Of a DNA stretch of 64,000 nucleotides, positions 25,954-33,956 are shown piece after piece. Position 1 is the first letter of the stretch; each line of letters opens with the position of its first letter. Position numbers and translations under genes: made by a program. Source of the stretch: Piscibacillus halophilus (GTDB lineage: Bacteria; Bacillota; Bacilli; Bacillales; Alkalibacillaceae). Location of the stretch: positions 1-64,000 of the forward strand of contig NZ_FOES01000007.1 of assembly GCF_900110685.1 (NCBI RefSeq). Direction: 5' to 3'. Under the pieces are notes generated by a model. The model was not told the origin of the DNA. It made no database searches and saw only the letters and a program-made list of their open reading frames with translations.

Positions 25954-26031
25954 ACAATGAAGCTGAATGAACTTTTCATTTAAGAATATGGTGAGATTAA
26001 TGAAATAATTATTTTACTTTCGTAGATTAAG

Positions 26032-26066
26032 AAAAGCTATGTGAATGAGCACATAGCTTTTTTAAT
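26032..26066. terminator. Bidirectional terminator
   Basis: AAAAGCTATGTG (26032-26043) pairs with CACATAGCTTTT (26050-26061); A- and T-runs lie on the outer sides. It separates the methyltransferase gene from the convergent membrane-protein gene. Confidence 0.8.
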
Positions 26067-26088
26067 ATTGATATAACTCTTTTTAAAA

Positions 26089-26574
26089 TTAGTCATCGTA
26101 CAAAGAAACAAGGTAATCAAAAACTTCATTTTGGTCATCTAAGACCTTATAATCGGTTTTATCTTGGTCGGTAGAAGTAGCGGAAATATATCCTTCGGCG
26201 ATCCTATAATGATGTTCACTTCCATCCTCAAAGTGTATATAAAAGTTGAAAACTTTATCTGTTTGTTCAATTCTCCCACCATTGTAAACACGCATGTCAC
26301 TGTTCAAGAGGGAATAAATGTCGCTTTCATTCTCTATCGTAAACCTTCTATCATCATCAGGACGAATAACCTTTAAATCATCATCTACTGTTGATCCTTG
26401 ACTTACTACTATATGTTCAACTTGTTGAAAAGCTTCTTCACTCTCTAAATTATCTTTAATCATATTTGAAAATGTAGTAGGCAAGGAAGTTAGCGATATA
26501 TTAAAGTAGATTAGAGCAACTAAAATTAAAAATAAAACTAAAGTTCCAAGCCATATTATATTCGACCTAGACAT
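26089..26574 (-). CDS. Membrane-anchored extracytoplasmic protein, unknown
   Basis: A single N-terminal helix (7-27) anchors a 130-residue outside domain that is acidic and rich in beta-like segments (VFNFYIHFEDGSEHHYRIAEGYI). It starts at ATG 26574 behind AAGGTGG. I do not recognise the domain. Similar small anchored proteins are common in Bacillaceae and usually lineage-specific. Confidence 0.6.
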   Translation of the reverse strand: MSRSNIIWLGTLVLFLILVALIYFNISLTSLPTTFSNMIKDNLESEEAFQQVEHIVVSQGSTVDDDLKVIRPDDDRRFTIENESDIYSLLNSDMRVYNGGRIEQTDKVFNFYIHFEDGSEHHYRIAEGYISATSTDQDKTDYKVLDDQNEVFDYLVSLYDD

Positions 26575-26719
26575 AAATCAACCACCTTAATTGGCTTCGG
26601 TTATGCTATCATGTACGCTCCTCCATATAAAATATCCTCGGGCTAACGATGTTAGTGAGTATTTATATGGACTTCTTTGATGGTATGTCTTTATGACACT
26701 GGGACAACCCTATTAATAC

Positions 26720-28045
26720 TTATACAGATATTTTGGGTTGACTGTTGAAGGAGCTAATTATATATCCAATTAGTCCTCCAATAATGGCTGGCACGATCCA
26801 TCCTAGTCCAACACCATACCAAGGTAAAACAGCTGTAAAGAACTCGTGTAGACCATCAACTGGAACACCTAATTCATATAAGCGTTCAATTAGGCTTACG
26901 ATAAATGTGAATAGAATACTAAATTGATAAACCGCTGTTCGTCCTTTAAATAATGGATGTAAGAAGGTTAATACTAATAAACAAATAGCTAAGGGATATA
27001 ACAATGATAGTACCGGGATCGAGAATTCGATAATTTTATTTAAACCAAAGTTAGCTAGTACAGCACTCACAACCGTAAATAAGACTGCCCATTGTTTATA
27101 AGATACACTTGGAACAATTTCTTTGAAATAAGATGCACAAGCCGTGATTAAACCGATACTTGTAGTTAGACATGCCGCTATGACAATAAATGCGAGTAGA
27201 ATTGATCCCACTGTTCCAAAGTAATAATCAAATGAGTTAGCCAACACAGCGCCACCGTTATCTAAATGGCCAATGCCCTCAACGCTCGTTGCTCCTAAAT
27301 AGGCTAACGATGAATAAATAATGGCTAGCAAAATTCCTGCAATCAACGCAACTTTAAGTCCATTGACGATTAAGTCTCTCTTACTTGTAGATCCTCGTTC
27401 TTTAAGAATGTTAATCACAATAATTCCAAAAACGAACGCTGCAAGCATATCCATTGTTAAATAGCCTTCTTGAAACCCTTTGAAAAAGCTACCTGATAAG
27501 AAGTCTTCAGTTGGCGGCTGTATGGTACCAATTGGATTCACAATAGCAGTTACAACTAACACAGATATCAGCACTAATAATAGTGGTGACAACATTTTCC
27601 CGACAACATCTACAAGTTTTTGTGATTGTAAAGAAAAGTATAGAGTAATGCCAAAGAAAATAATTGAGAAAATTAAAAGTGGGATTGTATCTACATTATT
27701 ATTTATAAATGGATTAATACCAATTTCATACGCAACCGTATTTGTCCTCGGGATAGCAAATAATGGTCCGATTGTTAAATATAGTACACTTGCAAAGGTA
27801 ATACCGTATAAAGGGTGAACCCTGCTTGCTAAAGACTGCAAATTGTCTTTACCTGAGTAAGCCAAAGCGATAATCCCTAATACAGGTAGTCCAACTCCTG
27901 TGATAATAAATCCGATATTTGCAGGAACAAGGTTGTCCCCCGCCATTTGACCAAGCATGGCAGGAAAGATTAAATTTCCTGCTCCAAAGAATAGTGCAAA
28001 TAACATAAACCCAACAGCTAAAATAGATGTTGTTCGTGTTGCCAT
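26720..28045 (-). CDS. brnQ: Branched-chain amino acid carrier BrnQ
   Basis: The 441-residue protein has about 12 membrane helices, with LFALFFGAGNLIFPAMLGQMAG-type N-terminus (positions about 16-35), a GLPVLGIIAL helix and ACLTTSIGLITACA in the middle, all typical of the LIVCS family. It imports leucine, isoleucine and valine with sodium or protons. It starts at ATG 28045 behind CGGAGG. The 340-base upstream region shows no T-box or clear CodY site. No clear terminator is seen after the stop. Confidence 0.9.
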   Translation of the reverse strand: MATRTTSILAVGFMLFALFFGAGNLIFPAMLGQMAGDNLVPANIGFIITGVGLPVLGIIALAYSGKDNLQSLASRVHPLYGITFASVLYLTIGPLFAIPRTNTVAYEIGINPFINNNVDTIPLLIFSIIFFGITLYFSLQSQKLVDVVGKMLSPLLLVLISVLVVTAIVNPIGTIQPPTEDFLSGSFFKGFQEGYLTMDMLAAFVFGIIVINILKERGSTSKRDLIVNGLKVALIAGILLAIIYSSLAYLGATSVEGIGHLDNGGAVLANSFDYYFGTVGSILLAFIVIAACLTTSIGLITACASYFKEIVPSVSYKQWAVLFTVVSAVLANFGLNKIIEFSIPVLSLLYPLAICLLVLTFLHPLFKGRTAVYQFSILFTFIVSLIERLYELGVPVDGLHEFFTAVLPWYGVGLGWIVPAIIGGLIGYIISSFNSQPKISV

Positions 28046-28256
28046 ATAAAAAACCTCCGAAGTATTAGAAATATCTGATTTTTTTGAATATAAAGTTTTA
28101 TAAAAAAGTTCCTAAATGAATTTAACACAGCTAATTCATAATTGCAAAAAAATTTATTAATAACCTGTTATATAATTTCTTCCATTATTGTGATGATCTC
28201 AGTAAATAACCTTATTTCTATGTCATAACATCCCCAATTTACTTAAAATCATAAAA

Positions 28257-28286
28257 TAGCTGTCCGCATATTCATGAGGACAGCTA
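28257..28286 (-). terminator. Hairpin, likely terminator between the 28.4 kb small ORF and brnQ
   Basis: TAGCTGTCC (28257-28265) pairs with GGACAGCTA (28278-28286); on the minus strand TTTTAT follows. It lies in the 346-base region 28046-28391, which otherwise holds only a second hairpin and A+T-rich sequence. Confidence 0.55.
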
Positions 28287-28328
28287 ATTGTATAATTTTA
28301 TTATAATATTATGAAAATTTATATTAAA

Positions 28329-28357
28329 CGAAAGGGAAGGAATTCCTTCACCTTTCG
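28329..28357 (-). terminator. Hairpin directly after the 28.4 kb small ORF
   Basis: CGAAAGG-GAAGG (28329-28340) pairs with CCTTC-CCTTTCG on the other arm (to 28357) around AATT, with one bulge. On the minus strand it is followed by TTTAATA. It is 35 bases past the stop of the small ORF at 28392. Confidence 0.55.
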
Positions 28358-28391
28358 TGATTGATGTCAATTAAGTAAATAACGTGATAGT

Positions 28392-28481
28392 TTATTTTTG
28401 TTTCTTGTTGAATTTTTGTTCACGGATGTATTGATCACGCAAGTCTTTAATACGTGTTGTTGTTGAGTAGATATCAAACAT
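28392..28481 (-). CDS. Small charged protein, 29 residues (copy A)
   Basis: An ORF reads MFDIYSTTTRIKDLRDQYIR and then EQKFNKKQK. The ribosome site TAGGAGGG lies 8 bases before ATG 28481, and terminator hairpins follow, so it has the full dress of a gene. It is basic and predicted helical, without a membrane segment. It resembles copy B at 28640 over its first 24 residues (M-F/Y-D-I/V-Y, R-I/V-K-D-I/L-R, QK). I do not recognise a named family. Confidence 0.6.
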   Translation of the reverse strand: MFDIYSTTTRIKDLRDQYIREQKFNKKQK

Positions 28482-28639
28482 ATAAATCCCTCCTATGGCT
28501 AAATATTTCCTTAAAGTCAAAAGCCATTATAATACTGTCTTTGTTTCCTTACCTCAGACTTAGGTCCGATTTTGCGATTTTAAATTATATTGTTCACAAT
28601 TTGTTCAGAAAGAGTATCGGGGGAGGCCAATACCCTTCC

Positions 28640-28792
28640 TTAAGCAATTTTTCTCTGTTGTTTTCTATGCCAAAAATAACGGAATTTGTTAGGTTTAGAT
28701 CTTGAAATGGGTCCATATACTTTTTGTTGTTTTAAACATTCATTTCTTATATCTTTAACTCTTGGCATATGAGCGTTATATACATCATACAT
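28640..28792 (-). CDS. Small charged protein, 50 residues (copy B)
   Basis: The ORF starts at ATG 28792 behind GGAGGGAT and begins MYDVYNAHMPRVKDIRNECL, similar in order and spacing to copy A, 158 bp further on. It continues with a basic tail rich in K, R, Q and aromatic residues (FRYFWHRKQQRK), which could bind nucleic acid or an acidic membrane surface. The function is unknown. Copies A and B are in the same direction and look like a tandem duplication followed by tail divergence. Confidence 0.6.
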   Translation of the reverse strand: MYDVYNAHMPRVKDIRNECLKQQKVYGPISRSKPNKFRYFWHRKQQRKIA

Positions 28793-28928
28793 TTGAAATC
28801 CCTCCATCTGTTTTTCCTAACTTTAGTTTACGTGGTTTCGAATTTTTTCTTAACAGTATGCGGATTGATTTACGCTCATACTCGAGGCTGATTTTTATTT
28901 CAGACTGGTGTTTAGTGAAGGAGGCAGA

Positions 28929-28973
28929 ATGACATTCATAAGGAAATATATTACAATACAAGGTGATAAATAG
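28929..28973 (+). CDS. Possible 14-residue upstream ORF
   Basis: GAAGGAGG at 28918-28924 is well spaced from ATG 28929, which opens MTFIRKYITIQGDK and stops at 28971-28973. The next gene begins 40 bp later. It could be a leader peptide, a real micropeptide or chance. There is no hairpin that would show attenuation. Confidence 0.3.
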   Translation: MTFIRKYITIQGDK

Positions 28974-29013
28974 GATCACTCTCGTGTCTGACGAAAATCA
29001 GGGAGGAATATTG

Positions 29014-29424
29014 TTGAAAAAGTTTTTATCACTCATTCCGATTCTAATTGTTATAGCTTACCTATCTGCTAACTTTGCCCGTATTGAAACGGAGGTGTCC
29101 TTAACTGACATGAGTATCAATTGGGCACCAGAAGAGGTCAAATCGTTTGTGAATAATCATAGGGATGAAAATGGGGTTCATCTAATGAATAGAGATCAAG
29201 AGAAAAATCTTATGTATGTATATTTGAATGCTTCCTACCGTGGAGAAGATGCTGTTTATTATAAGGATTTCGATGTGAAAGTGGAAGATGAAGCTCTCGA
29301 AATTTACCATACATACGAAGGAATTGAACAGTACAATCAAGATCAAGACGATCAAAAATTGTATAAAATAATCGTTGTAGATGATTTTGAGTTTAGTCAT
29401 TTTAAAAGTATAACGGAATCTTAA
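29014..29424 (+). CDS. Membrane-anchored extracytoplasmic protein, unknown
   Basis: The frame is open from 28963, but AGGGAGGA at 29000-29006 points to TTG 29014 (MKKFLSLIPILIVIAYL), which gives an N-terminal helix as anchor or signal. The rest, about 115 residues, is acidic, with aromatic-rich stretches (YVYLNASYRGEDAVYYKDFD). No family is recognised. A hairpin overlaps the stop codon. Confidence 0.55.
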   Translation: MKKFLSLIPILIVIAYLSANFARIETEVSLTDMSINWAPEEVKSFVNNHRDENGVHLMNRDQEKNLMYVYLNASYRGEDAVYYKDFDVKVEDEALEIYHTYEGIEQYNQDQDDQKLYKIIVVDDFEFSHFKSITES

Positions 29425-29452
29425 GCAGGGAAGTCATTCCCTGCTAATTAAT
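29424..29452 (+). terminator. Terminator hairpin
   Basis: AGCAGGGAA (29424-29432) pairs with TTCCCTGCT (29437-29445) over GTCA T; a weak AATTAATTT follows. Confidence 0.6.
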
Positions 29453-29489
29453 TTCCTAATTCATTCCGCATCTTGGATTTATAAACAGT

Positions 29490-29741
29490 TTATGCACATC
29501 ATCCACAGAATCAAGGTATTAATTACTTAGTTATCCACAAAATTAAAGAACGTCTGTTTGTGAATAATGGATTTATCCTCAACTTATGGACAACCATCCC
29601 CAAATAATGTGGACTTGTCCCCAACTATACACAGGTTTATTAACAGGTTGTGTGTATGTCGGATGTTTTCAACATTTTTGTACAAAATTATACGTAAACG
29701 GCTGTGAATAAGTGCAAAAATTGATAAAAAGGTGTGGATAA
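29490..29741. other. DnaA-box cluster
   Basis: Within 252 bases of non-coding DNA there are two perfect boxes, TTATCCACA at 29531-29539 and its reverse TGTGGATAA at 29733-29741. Five more have one mismatch: 29490-29498 (TTATGCACA), 29499-29507 (TCATCCACA), 29559-29567 (TGTGAATAA), 29573-29581 (TTATCCTCA) and 29703-29711 (TGTGAATAA). Several two-mismatch sites lie between (29584, 29615, 29625). No dnaA, dnaN, rpmH or rep gene is near, so it is not obviously an origin. It fills the 330-base gap between two genes. B. subtilis has such clusters outside oriC that bind DnaA and damp initiation; that role is inferred here. Confidence 0.75.
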
Positions 29742-29757
29742 TATTATTTGACAGTGA

Positions 29758-30300
29758 TCAGTAGTTGGTCATCTTGCCATATTTATCTCTATATTCCTCA
29801 AAATCTAATACTTCAATAGTATTTGACCAATGTAGAGCTGTACCAACGAAGTCTCGGATATCTAATCCTGGCATTTCATAAGTGTTTGCATCATTGACCG
29901 TCCCTGTAGCGTCTTCAATTAAAGAGACCTTGTAACCACGGTCAAAAGCTGAAATGGCTGTAAACATACAACAAAACTCTGTATTAAATCCTGTAATGAA
30001 TAATTGATTGACATTCAGATTTCTTAACATGTTCTCCAGTTTTGTTTGAAAAAATGAGCTTGGAGTCTTTTTTTCAATGGTGTAGTCTGCATACTCTAAA
30101 AGTGGTTCGTAAATCTTAGAGTCTTTAGATTTATAGTAGAAAGGATTGTTTTCATCCCCAGAAATATTTCTGACGAAGATAACGGGAAGTTGTTGGGATT
30201 TAAAATCATTGATGATTTTTTCGATATTAATTAATTCATTACGAAAATCTTTAAAATTAACGATGACGTTTTGAACATCAATAACAAGAAGGGCTTTCAT
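29758..30300 (-). CDS. Isochorismatase-like cysteine hydrolase
   Basis: The start at ATG 30300 (MKALLVIDVQNVIVNF) has AAGGAG 7 bases upstream; the frame opens earlier but without a site. The triad is Asp8 in VIDVQN, a lysine in IEKKTPSSFF and Cys in TGFNTEFCCMFTA. The double cysteine at the nucleophile position is uncommon. The substrate is unknown. Its 3' end borders the DnaA-box cluster. Confidence 0.8.
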   Translation of the reverse strand: MKALLVIDVQNVIVNFKDFRNELINIEKIINDFKSQQLPVIFVRNISGDENNPFYYKSKDSKIYEPLLEYADYTIEKKTPSSFFQTKLENMLRNLNVNQLFITGFNTEFCCMFTAISAFDRGYKVSLIEDATGTVNDANTYEMPGLDIRDFVGTALHWSNTIEVLDFEEYRDKYGKMTNY

Positions 30301-30457
30301 AGTTACGCTCCTTAACATAAAAATTGTTGTTAACACTTATTTCCATACTGGATGTAGGATTCCTGCAAGAATTGTTGAAAAAAGTGTGGTTCGACAAGGA
30401 TTTTATAAGGTTCATCATGAAATGTATTGATTAGTGAAATATAAAGGGAGGGCCATG

Positions 30458-30745
30458 ATGTATTATGATCGTGAACGTATAGAGGAACTAAGAAAACAGG
30501 GCGAGGAATATGTTAAAAAGGTTGAAAAGCGGGAGAAAGGTTACCGATATCAAGTGAACGACACGGAAATAAAGTGTATTCACTGTGGTCACGACCGTTT
30601 TCAAGAAGATAAGGCGTTATTAAATTCCAGGGGATTATCATTTTTTGACTTAGATTGGCTAAATGATTCAGCCAATATTGCGGTTTGTAAGAAATGTAGT
30701 TTTATGCACTGGTTTGCAGACCCCATAATTAAAATTGACAATTAG
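30458..30745 (+). CDS. Zinc-ribbon protein
   Basis: Two CxxC pairs, CIHCGHDRF and CKKCSFMHWF, about 40 residues apart, form a zinc-ribbon-type metal site. The N-terminal third is a charged helix (DRERIEELRKQGEEYVKKVE). AGGGAGG at 30445-30451 fits ATG 30458 best; ATG 30455 and the far start 30434 are less likely. The 95-residue protein matches a small conserved group with DNA-binding-type zinc sites, but its role is unknown. The next gene starts 16 bp after its stop. Confidence 0.65.
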   Translation: MYYDRERIEELRKQGEEYVKKVEKREKGYRYQVNDTEIKCIHCGHDRFQEDKALLNSRGLSFFDLDWLNDSANIAVCKKCSFMHWFADPIIKIDN

Positions 30746-30761
30746 GAGAGACATCGAAGTG

Positions 30762-31460
30762 AAGAATTCAGAACGATATTTAATCGCCTTTAATCAAATT
30801 GATAAGTATTTAAACAATGAGTTAAGTCGTAATGGGAGCTATGTAGGTTTTTCTCAGGCTGTAAATAAGGTTGCGCAACATAATCATATTGTAAAACGTT
30901 TTAAAGATGATTTACTCGAGTTTGCAGTACTTCGGAACGCGATTGTTCACGAGCGAACAGATCCTGAATATGTCATAGCAGAACCACATGATTCGACCGT
31001 TGAAAAAATCGAGAAGGTCCTGAGTGAATTAACAGAGCCCAAAAAAGTGATTCCGACTTTTTCTCAAGAAGTGAAGTCTTTTAAAATATCGGATTCGTTA
31101 GCTGATGTGTTGAACATGATTAAATACACCCATTATTCTCAGTTCCCTGTTTATGAAGAGGATGAATTTAAAGGCTTGTTAACCGCTAATGGCATTACTA
31201 ATTGGCTAGCAGAAACAGTAGATGAAGACTTATTATCACGAGAAGAAACGACATTAGATCAATTGATCGACTATGAAGAGGGTACTGAGAATTATAAGTT
31301 TGTTTCGCGTGATTTGACAATTTATGAAGCGGAGGATATTTTTAAAGATCAAGTTAATAAAGAAGATCGAATAGATGCCGTTTTAATCACACATAACGGA
31401 AAATCGGACGAGTCATTGTTAGGTATTATCTCAGCATGGGATATAATCGATATACCATAA
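30762..31460 (+). CDS. CBS-domain protein
   Basis: The N-terminal 100 residues are helical, with FAVLRNAIVHER, a motif seen in HEPN-like or abortive-type helical domains. From about 105 a CBS pair follows (VLNMIKYTHYSQFPVYEEDEFKGLLT and AVLITHNGKSDESLLGIISAWDI), which binds adenine nucleotides. GTG 30762 follows TTAGGAGAG by about 10 bases; an earlier TTG at 30735 has no site. It is probably transcribed with the zinc-ribbon gene. Confidence 0.7.
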   Translation, partial: KNSERYLIAFNQIDKYLNNELSRNGSYVGFSQAVNKVAQHNHIVKRFKDDLLEFAVLRNAIVHERTDPEYVIAEPHDSTVEKIEKVLSELTEPKKVIPTFSQEVKSFKISDSLADVLNMIKYTHYSQFPVYEEDEFKGLLTANGITNWLAETVDEDLLSREETTLDQLIDYEEGTENYKFVSRDLTIYEAEDIFKDQVNKEDRIDAVLITHNGKSDESLLGIISAWDIIDIP

Positions 31461-31479
31461 AAAAGAAAGGGGAAATAAG

Positions 31480-31755
31480 ATGAAGTATTTTGCTTGCTTT
31501 TTATCGATGAAAGATGAGGAGAAGAGTCAAAAGTATCGACCACAGCATTTAGATTTTTTAAAGAAAATGCGTCATGAGAAAAAAGTTCTGATGAATGGCC
31601 GTTTTACGGATGGTGCAGGCGGTTTAATTATTTATCGAGCAAATCATTTAGATGAAGCTATTCAATATGCAAAAGAAGACCCTTATATTCAAGTTGGAGC
31701 ACGTGAATTTGAAATTCATGAATGGGAGTTAGTATCAGAATACAACTTTGATTAA
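31480..31755 (+). CDS. YciI-like protein
   Basis: The 91-residue protein has the YciI core: a first strand FACFLSMKD, RPQHLDFLKKM with the conserved histidine, GRFTDGAGGLIIYRA and AIQYAKEDPYIQVGA. YciI domains are small ferredoxin-like folds, sometimes degradative lyases or dimer partners. ATG 31480 follows AAAGGGG. It overlaps the frame of the next gene only at non-coding start positions. Confidence 0.8.
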   Translation: MKYFACFLSMKDEEKSQKYRPQHLDFLKKMRHEKKVLMNGRFTDGAGGLIIYRANHLDEAIQYAKEDPYIQVGAREFEIHEWELVSEYNFD

Positions 31756-31768
31756 AGGAGAGGTATTT

Positions 31769-32626
31769 ATGAGAATCGGATTTATAGGTCTTGGAATTAT
31801 GGGGAAACCAATGTGTAAAAACCTTATTAAGGCTGGATACGATGTGATTGTGTCGAGTTCTAAACCAAAAACGAATGATGAAATGCGTGAGGCAGGCGCT
31901 TGTGTAGCGAATTCGTATAAAGATTTGGCATCCCAAGTGGATGTGGTCATTACTATGGTTCCGAATTCACCAGAAGTGAAAGCGGTGATTCAAGAGATTG
32001 CGGATGACCTTTCTGAAGGGGCGACCGTTATTGATATGAGTTCGATTGCTCCGTTAGCAAGCCAAGAAATAGCTAACATGTTACGTAAACGTGGAATCGG
32101 ATTTTTAGATGCTCCTGTCAGTGGTGGTGAACCGAAAGCCATTGAAGGGACTGTTTCTGTCATGGTAGGTGGGGATTCGAATACGTTTGAAAAGTGTAAG
32201 CCCATTTTAGATACGATGGCTGGATCTGTCGTTCGAGTTGGAGATGTGGGGGCAGGGAATTCGACTAAGCTCGCAAATCAAATTATTGTTGCCCTTAATA
32301 TCGCAGCCGTGTCAGAAGCATTCGTATTAGCTAAGAAAATGGGAGTCGATCTTGAGCTTGTTCATGAAGCGATTCGGGGCGGACTGGCTGGAAGTACGGT
32401 GCTAGATGCTAAAGGTCCAATGATGATTGAAAGAGACTTTAAACCAGGTTTTAAAATTGACCTTCACTTAAAAGACGTAAACAATGTCGTTGAGACCGCA
32501 AATGAGCTCGATGTGCCATTACCATTAACCCATTCAATGCAAGAAGCTTTAAAGACGTTGTCGGAAGAAGGATTTGGACAAGAAGATCATTCAGCTATTT
32601 TGCGTTACTTTGAAAATCAAAATTAA
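31769..32626 (+). CDS. NAD(P)-dependent beta-hydroxyacid dehydrogenase (GarR/MmsB type)
   Basis: GFIGLGIMGKPM (positions 4-15) is the Rossmann dinucleotide loop. FLDAPVSGGEPKA is the substrate signature, and GNSTKLANQ holds the catalytic lysine, as in 3-hydroxyisobutyrate dehydrogenase and tartronate semialdehyde reductase. The 285-residue cytosolic enzyme oxidises or reduces a beta-hydroxy acid. ATG 31769 follows AAAGGAGAGG. The exact acid is not clear from sequence. Confidence 0.85.
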   Translation: MRIGFIGLGIMGKPMCKNLIKAGYDVIVSSSKPKTNDEMREAGACVANSYKDLASQVDVVITMVPNSPEVKAVIQEIADDLSEGATVIDMSSIAPLASQEIANMLRKRGIGFLDAPVSGGEPKAIEGTVSVMVGGDSNTFEKCKPILDTMAGSVVRVGDVGAGNSTKLANQIIVALNIAAVSEAFVLAKKMGVDLELVHEAIRGGLAGSTVLDAKGPMMIERDFKPGFKIDLHLKDVNNVVETANELDVPLPLTHSMQEALKTLSEEGFGQEDHSAILRYFENQN

Positions 32627-32631
32627 TAAAA

Positions 32632-32669
32632 AAGACCCTTCAACACTTATTTGATGGTTGAAGGGTCTT
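32632..32669. terminator. Hairpin between convergent genes
   Basis: AAGACCCTTCAAC (32632-32644) and its 13-base complement (32657-32669) enclose 12 bases. The better T-tract is on the minus strand, so it mainly serves the small ORF at 32738. Confidence 0.7.
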
Positions 32670-32737
32670 ACTACGTTATGCTATCGACAATTGAAATCAC
32701 GTTTTAACTCCTCTCTTATAAAATTCTTGTAATAGAG

Positions 32738-32842
32738 TTAGCGTTTATTTCTTGCTTTACGAACTTGCTCTTGTTGCTTTTCATATCGTCGATAACGCTC
32801 TTTGTACATCACACTGTGCAATTGGGTATCAAATAAATACAT
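32738..32842 (-). CDS. Small charged protein, 34 residues (copy C)
   Basis: The ORF starts at ATG 32842 behind AAGGAGGCGAATGAG and reads MYLFDTQLHSVMYKERYRRY then EKQQEQVRKARNKR. Like copies A and B near 28.5 kb it opens with M-aromatic and an aspartate, and ends in a basic Q/K/R-rich helix; the similarity is weaker than between A and B. A terminator hairpin follows. The function is unknown. Confidence 0.5.
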   Translation of the reverse strand: MYLFDTQLHSVMYKERYRRYEKQQEQVRKARNKR

Positions 32843-33071
32843 CTCATTCGCCTCCTTTTCTTTGTTCACTTATAGTTTACCCTGTCCACCACCCCCTCAA
32901 AACGTGTTTTAGGTTGATTTCAATTCCTACTCTGGACCGATTTTGTTCTCAGCCCTATTAAGAAGCTATTTTAATGAAGAATGGGTGATGTAGTAATGTG
33001 GAGAATTGATAATAAATCCCTACTTTCATGAATATATTTACAAAGATGACTATTTCAGGGGTGGGTGACTT

Positions 33072-33875
33072 TTGGCAGATTTATTAGAAAGTGCATCGTT
33101 TGAGCACCAATTTTGGTTGCAAGTCCTAGGTGACCATTCACGATTTATACGTGACTCACTTTATCCATCAGAAGAGAAAGACGTCAGAATCGCAAGCCAG
33201 TTCGTTGAACATTTTGATCATCTATTATAACAGTCAAGAAATTTATACAGCAATAATGTTATAGCCTTTACAAAACAAGCGGAAGAAGCAGCTGAACAGA
33301 TGAGGGAATTTAAGTTTTCTATCATTAGGCGCCAATTAAACGGTGAGATTGGCATTCATTTATCTCCGACTTTTATTAATCATATGGTTAATGAATTAGA
33401 GGAGTACTTGCTTGTGATTAGTTACCTAAAAGAAGGAGAAGCACCACCAATTTTCCACGAATTACATCACCACTTAGTTTGGCTGGCAGACGCTGCAGGT
33501 CACGCAGGAGCGATTAATGATGAATTAGATAAAGTCGAACAACGTTTAAAGGAAAAAAGTGAAAAGTTCGCTAAACACTTTGATGATTTTTATATTAAGG
33601 CGGTGGAACTCACAGGTTACCTACGCGCCAATATTTCATCATTTCCAGCATTAAATCGATTTAATGATGATGTCGAGGTCGAGATTAAGCTGTTTCAAAC
33701 GTTTCTACATGAAGTCGAAGAAATGGAATTGTCCGATACAGTATTAAGCACGTTTTCCGCACTGATGGCAGACCATATGTACCGTGAAGAATGTTATTAC
33801 TTAATGAAGCTTGCAGAGTCCTCCAACACAACTGTTCCTGATTGCGATCCTACGAAACCTAGAACAGAAGAATAA
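33072..33875 (+). pseudogene. DUF2935 protein interrupted by a TAA codon
   Basis: Starting at TTG 33072 the frame gives SASFEHQFWLQVLGDHSRFI, then meets TAA at 33228-33230. The same frame continues without further stops to 33875, through EFKFSIIRRQLNGEIGIHLS, HHHLVWLADAAGHAG and MADHMYREECYYL. DUF2935 proteins are about 260 residues with two ferritin-like helical halves and conserved His/Glu metal ligands. The piece before TAA encodes 52 residues of the first half. A CAA to TAA change would explain it. Restart at ATG 33300 would give a protein lacking the first helices. Confidence 0.8.
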
Positions 33876-33931
33876 TGGTGATGAAGAGAGGACGATTTAC
33901 TAAGTTCTCTCTTTGTTATTAACAAATAAAA

Positions 33932-33953
33932 ACGACCGATCAAAATCGGTCGT
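33932..33953 (-). terminator. Terminator of the sigma-factor gene
   Basis: ACGACCGAT (33932-33940) pairs with ATCGGTCGT (33945-33953) over CAAA; on the minus strand TTTTTATTTG follows. Confidence 0.75.
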
Positions 33954-33956
33954 AAT

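Noticed and set aside
28046-28391. T-box or other amino-acid riboswitch before brnQ
   Set aside because: I found no T-box sequence, no specifier stem and no antiterminator; the hairpins there face the small ORF instead.
28454-28705. 83-codon plus-strand frame
   Set aside because: It overlaps the better supported minus-strand small ORFs, has no ribosome site, and its composition resembles translated A+T-rich non-coding DNA.
29490-29741. Chromosomal or plasmid replication origin
   Set aside because: The boxes are there, but no dnaA, dnaN, rpmH, recF or rep gene flanks them and no clear 13-mer unwinding element follows. A DnaA-binding cluster is the more cautious reading.
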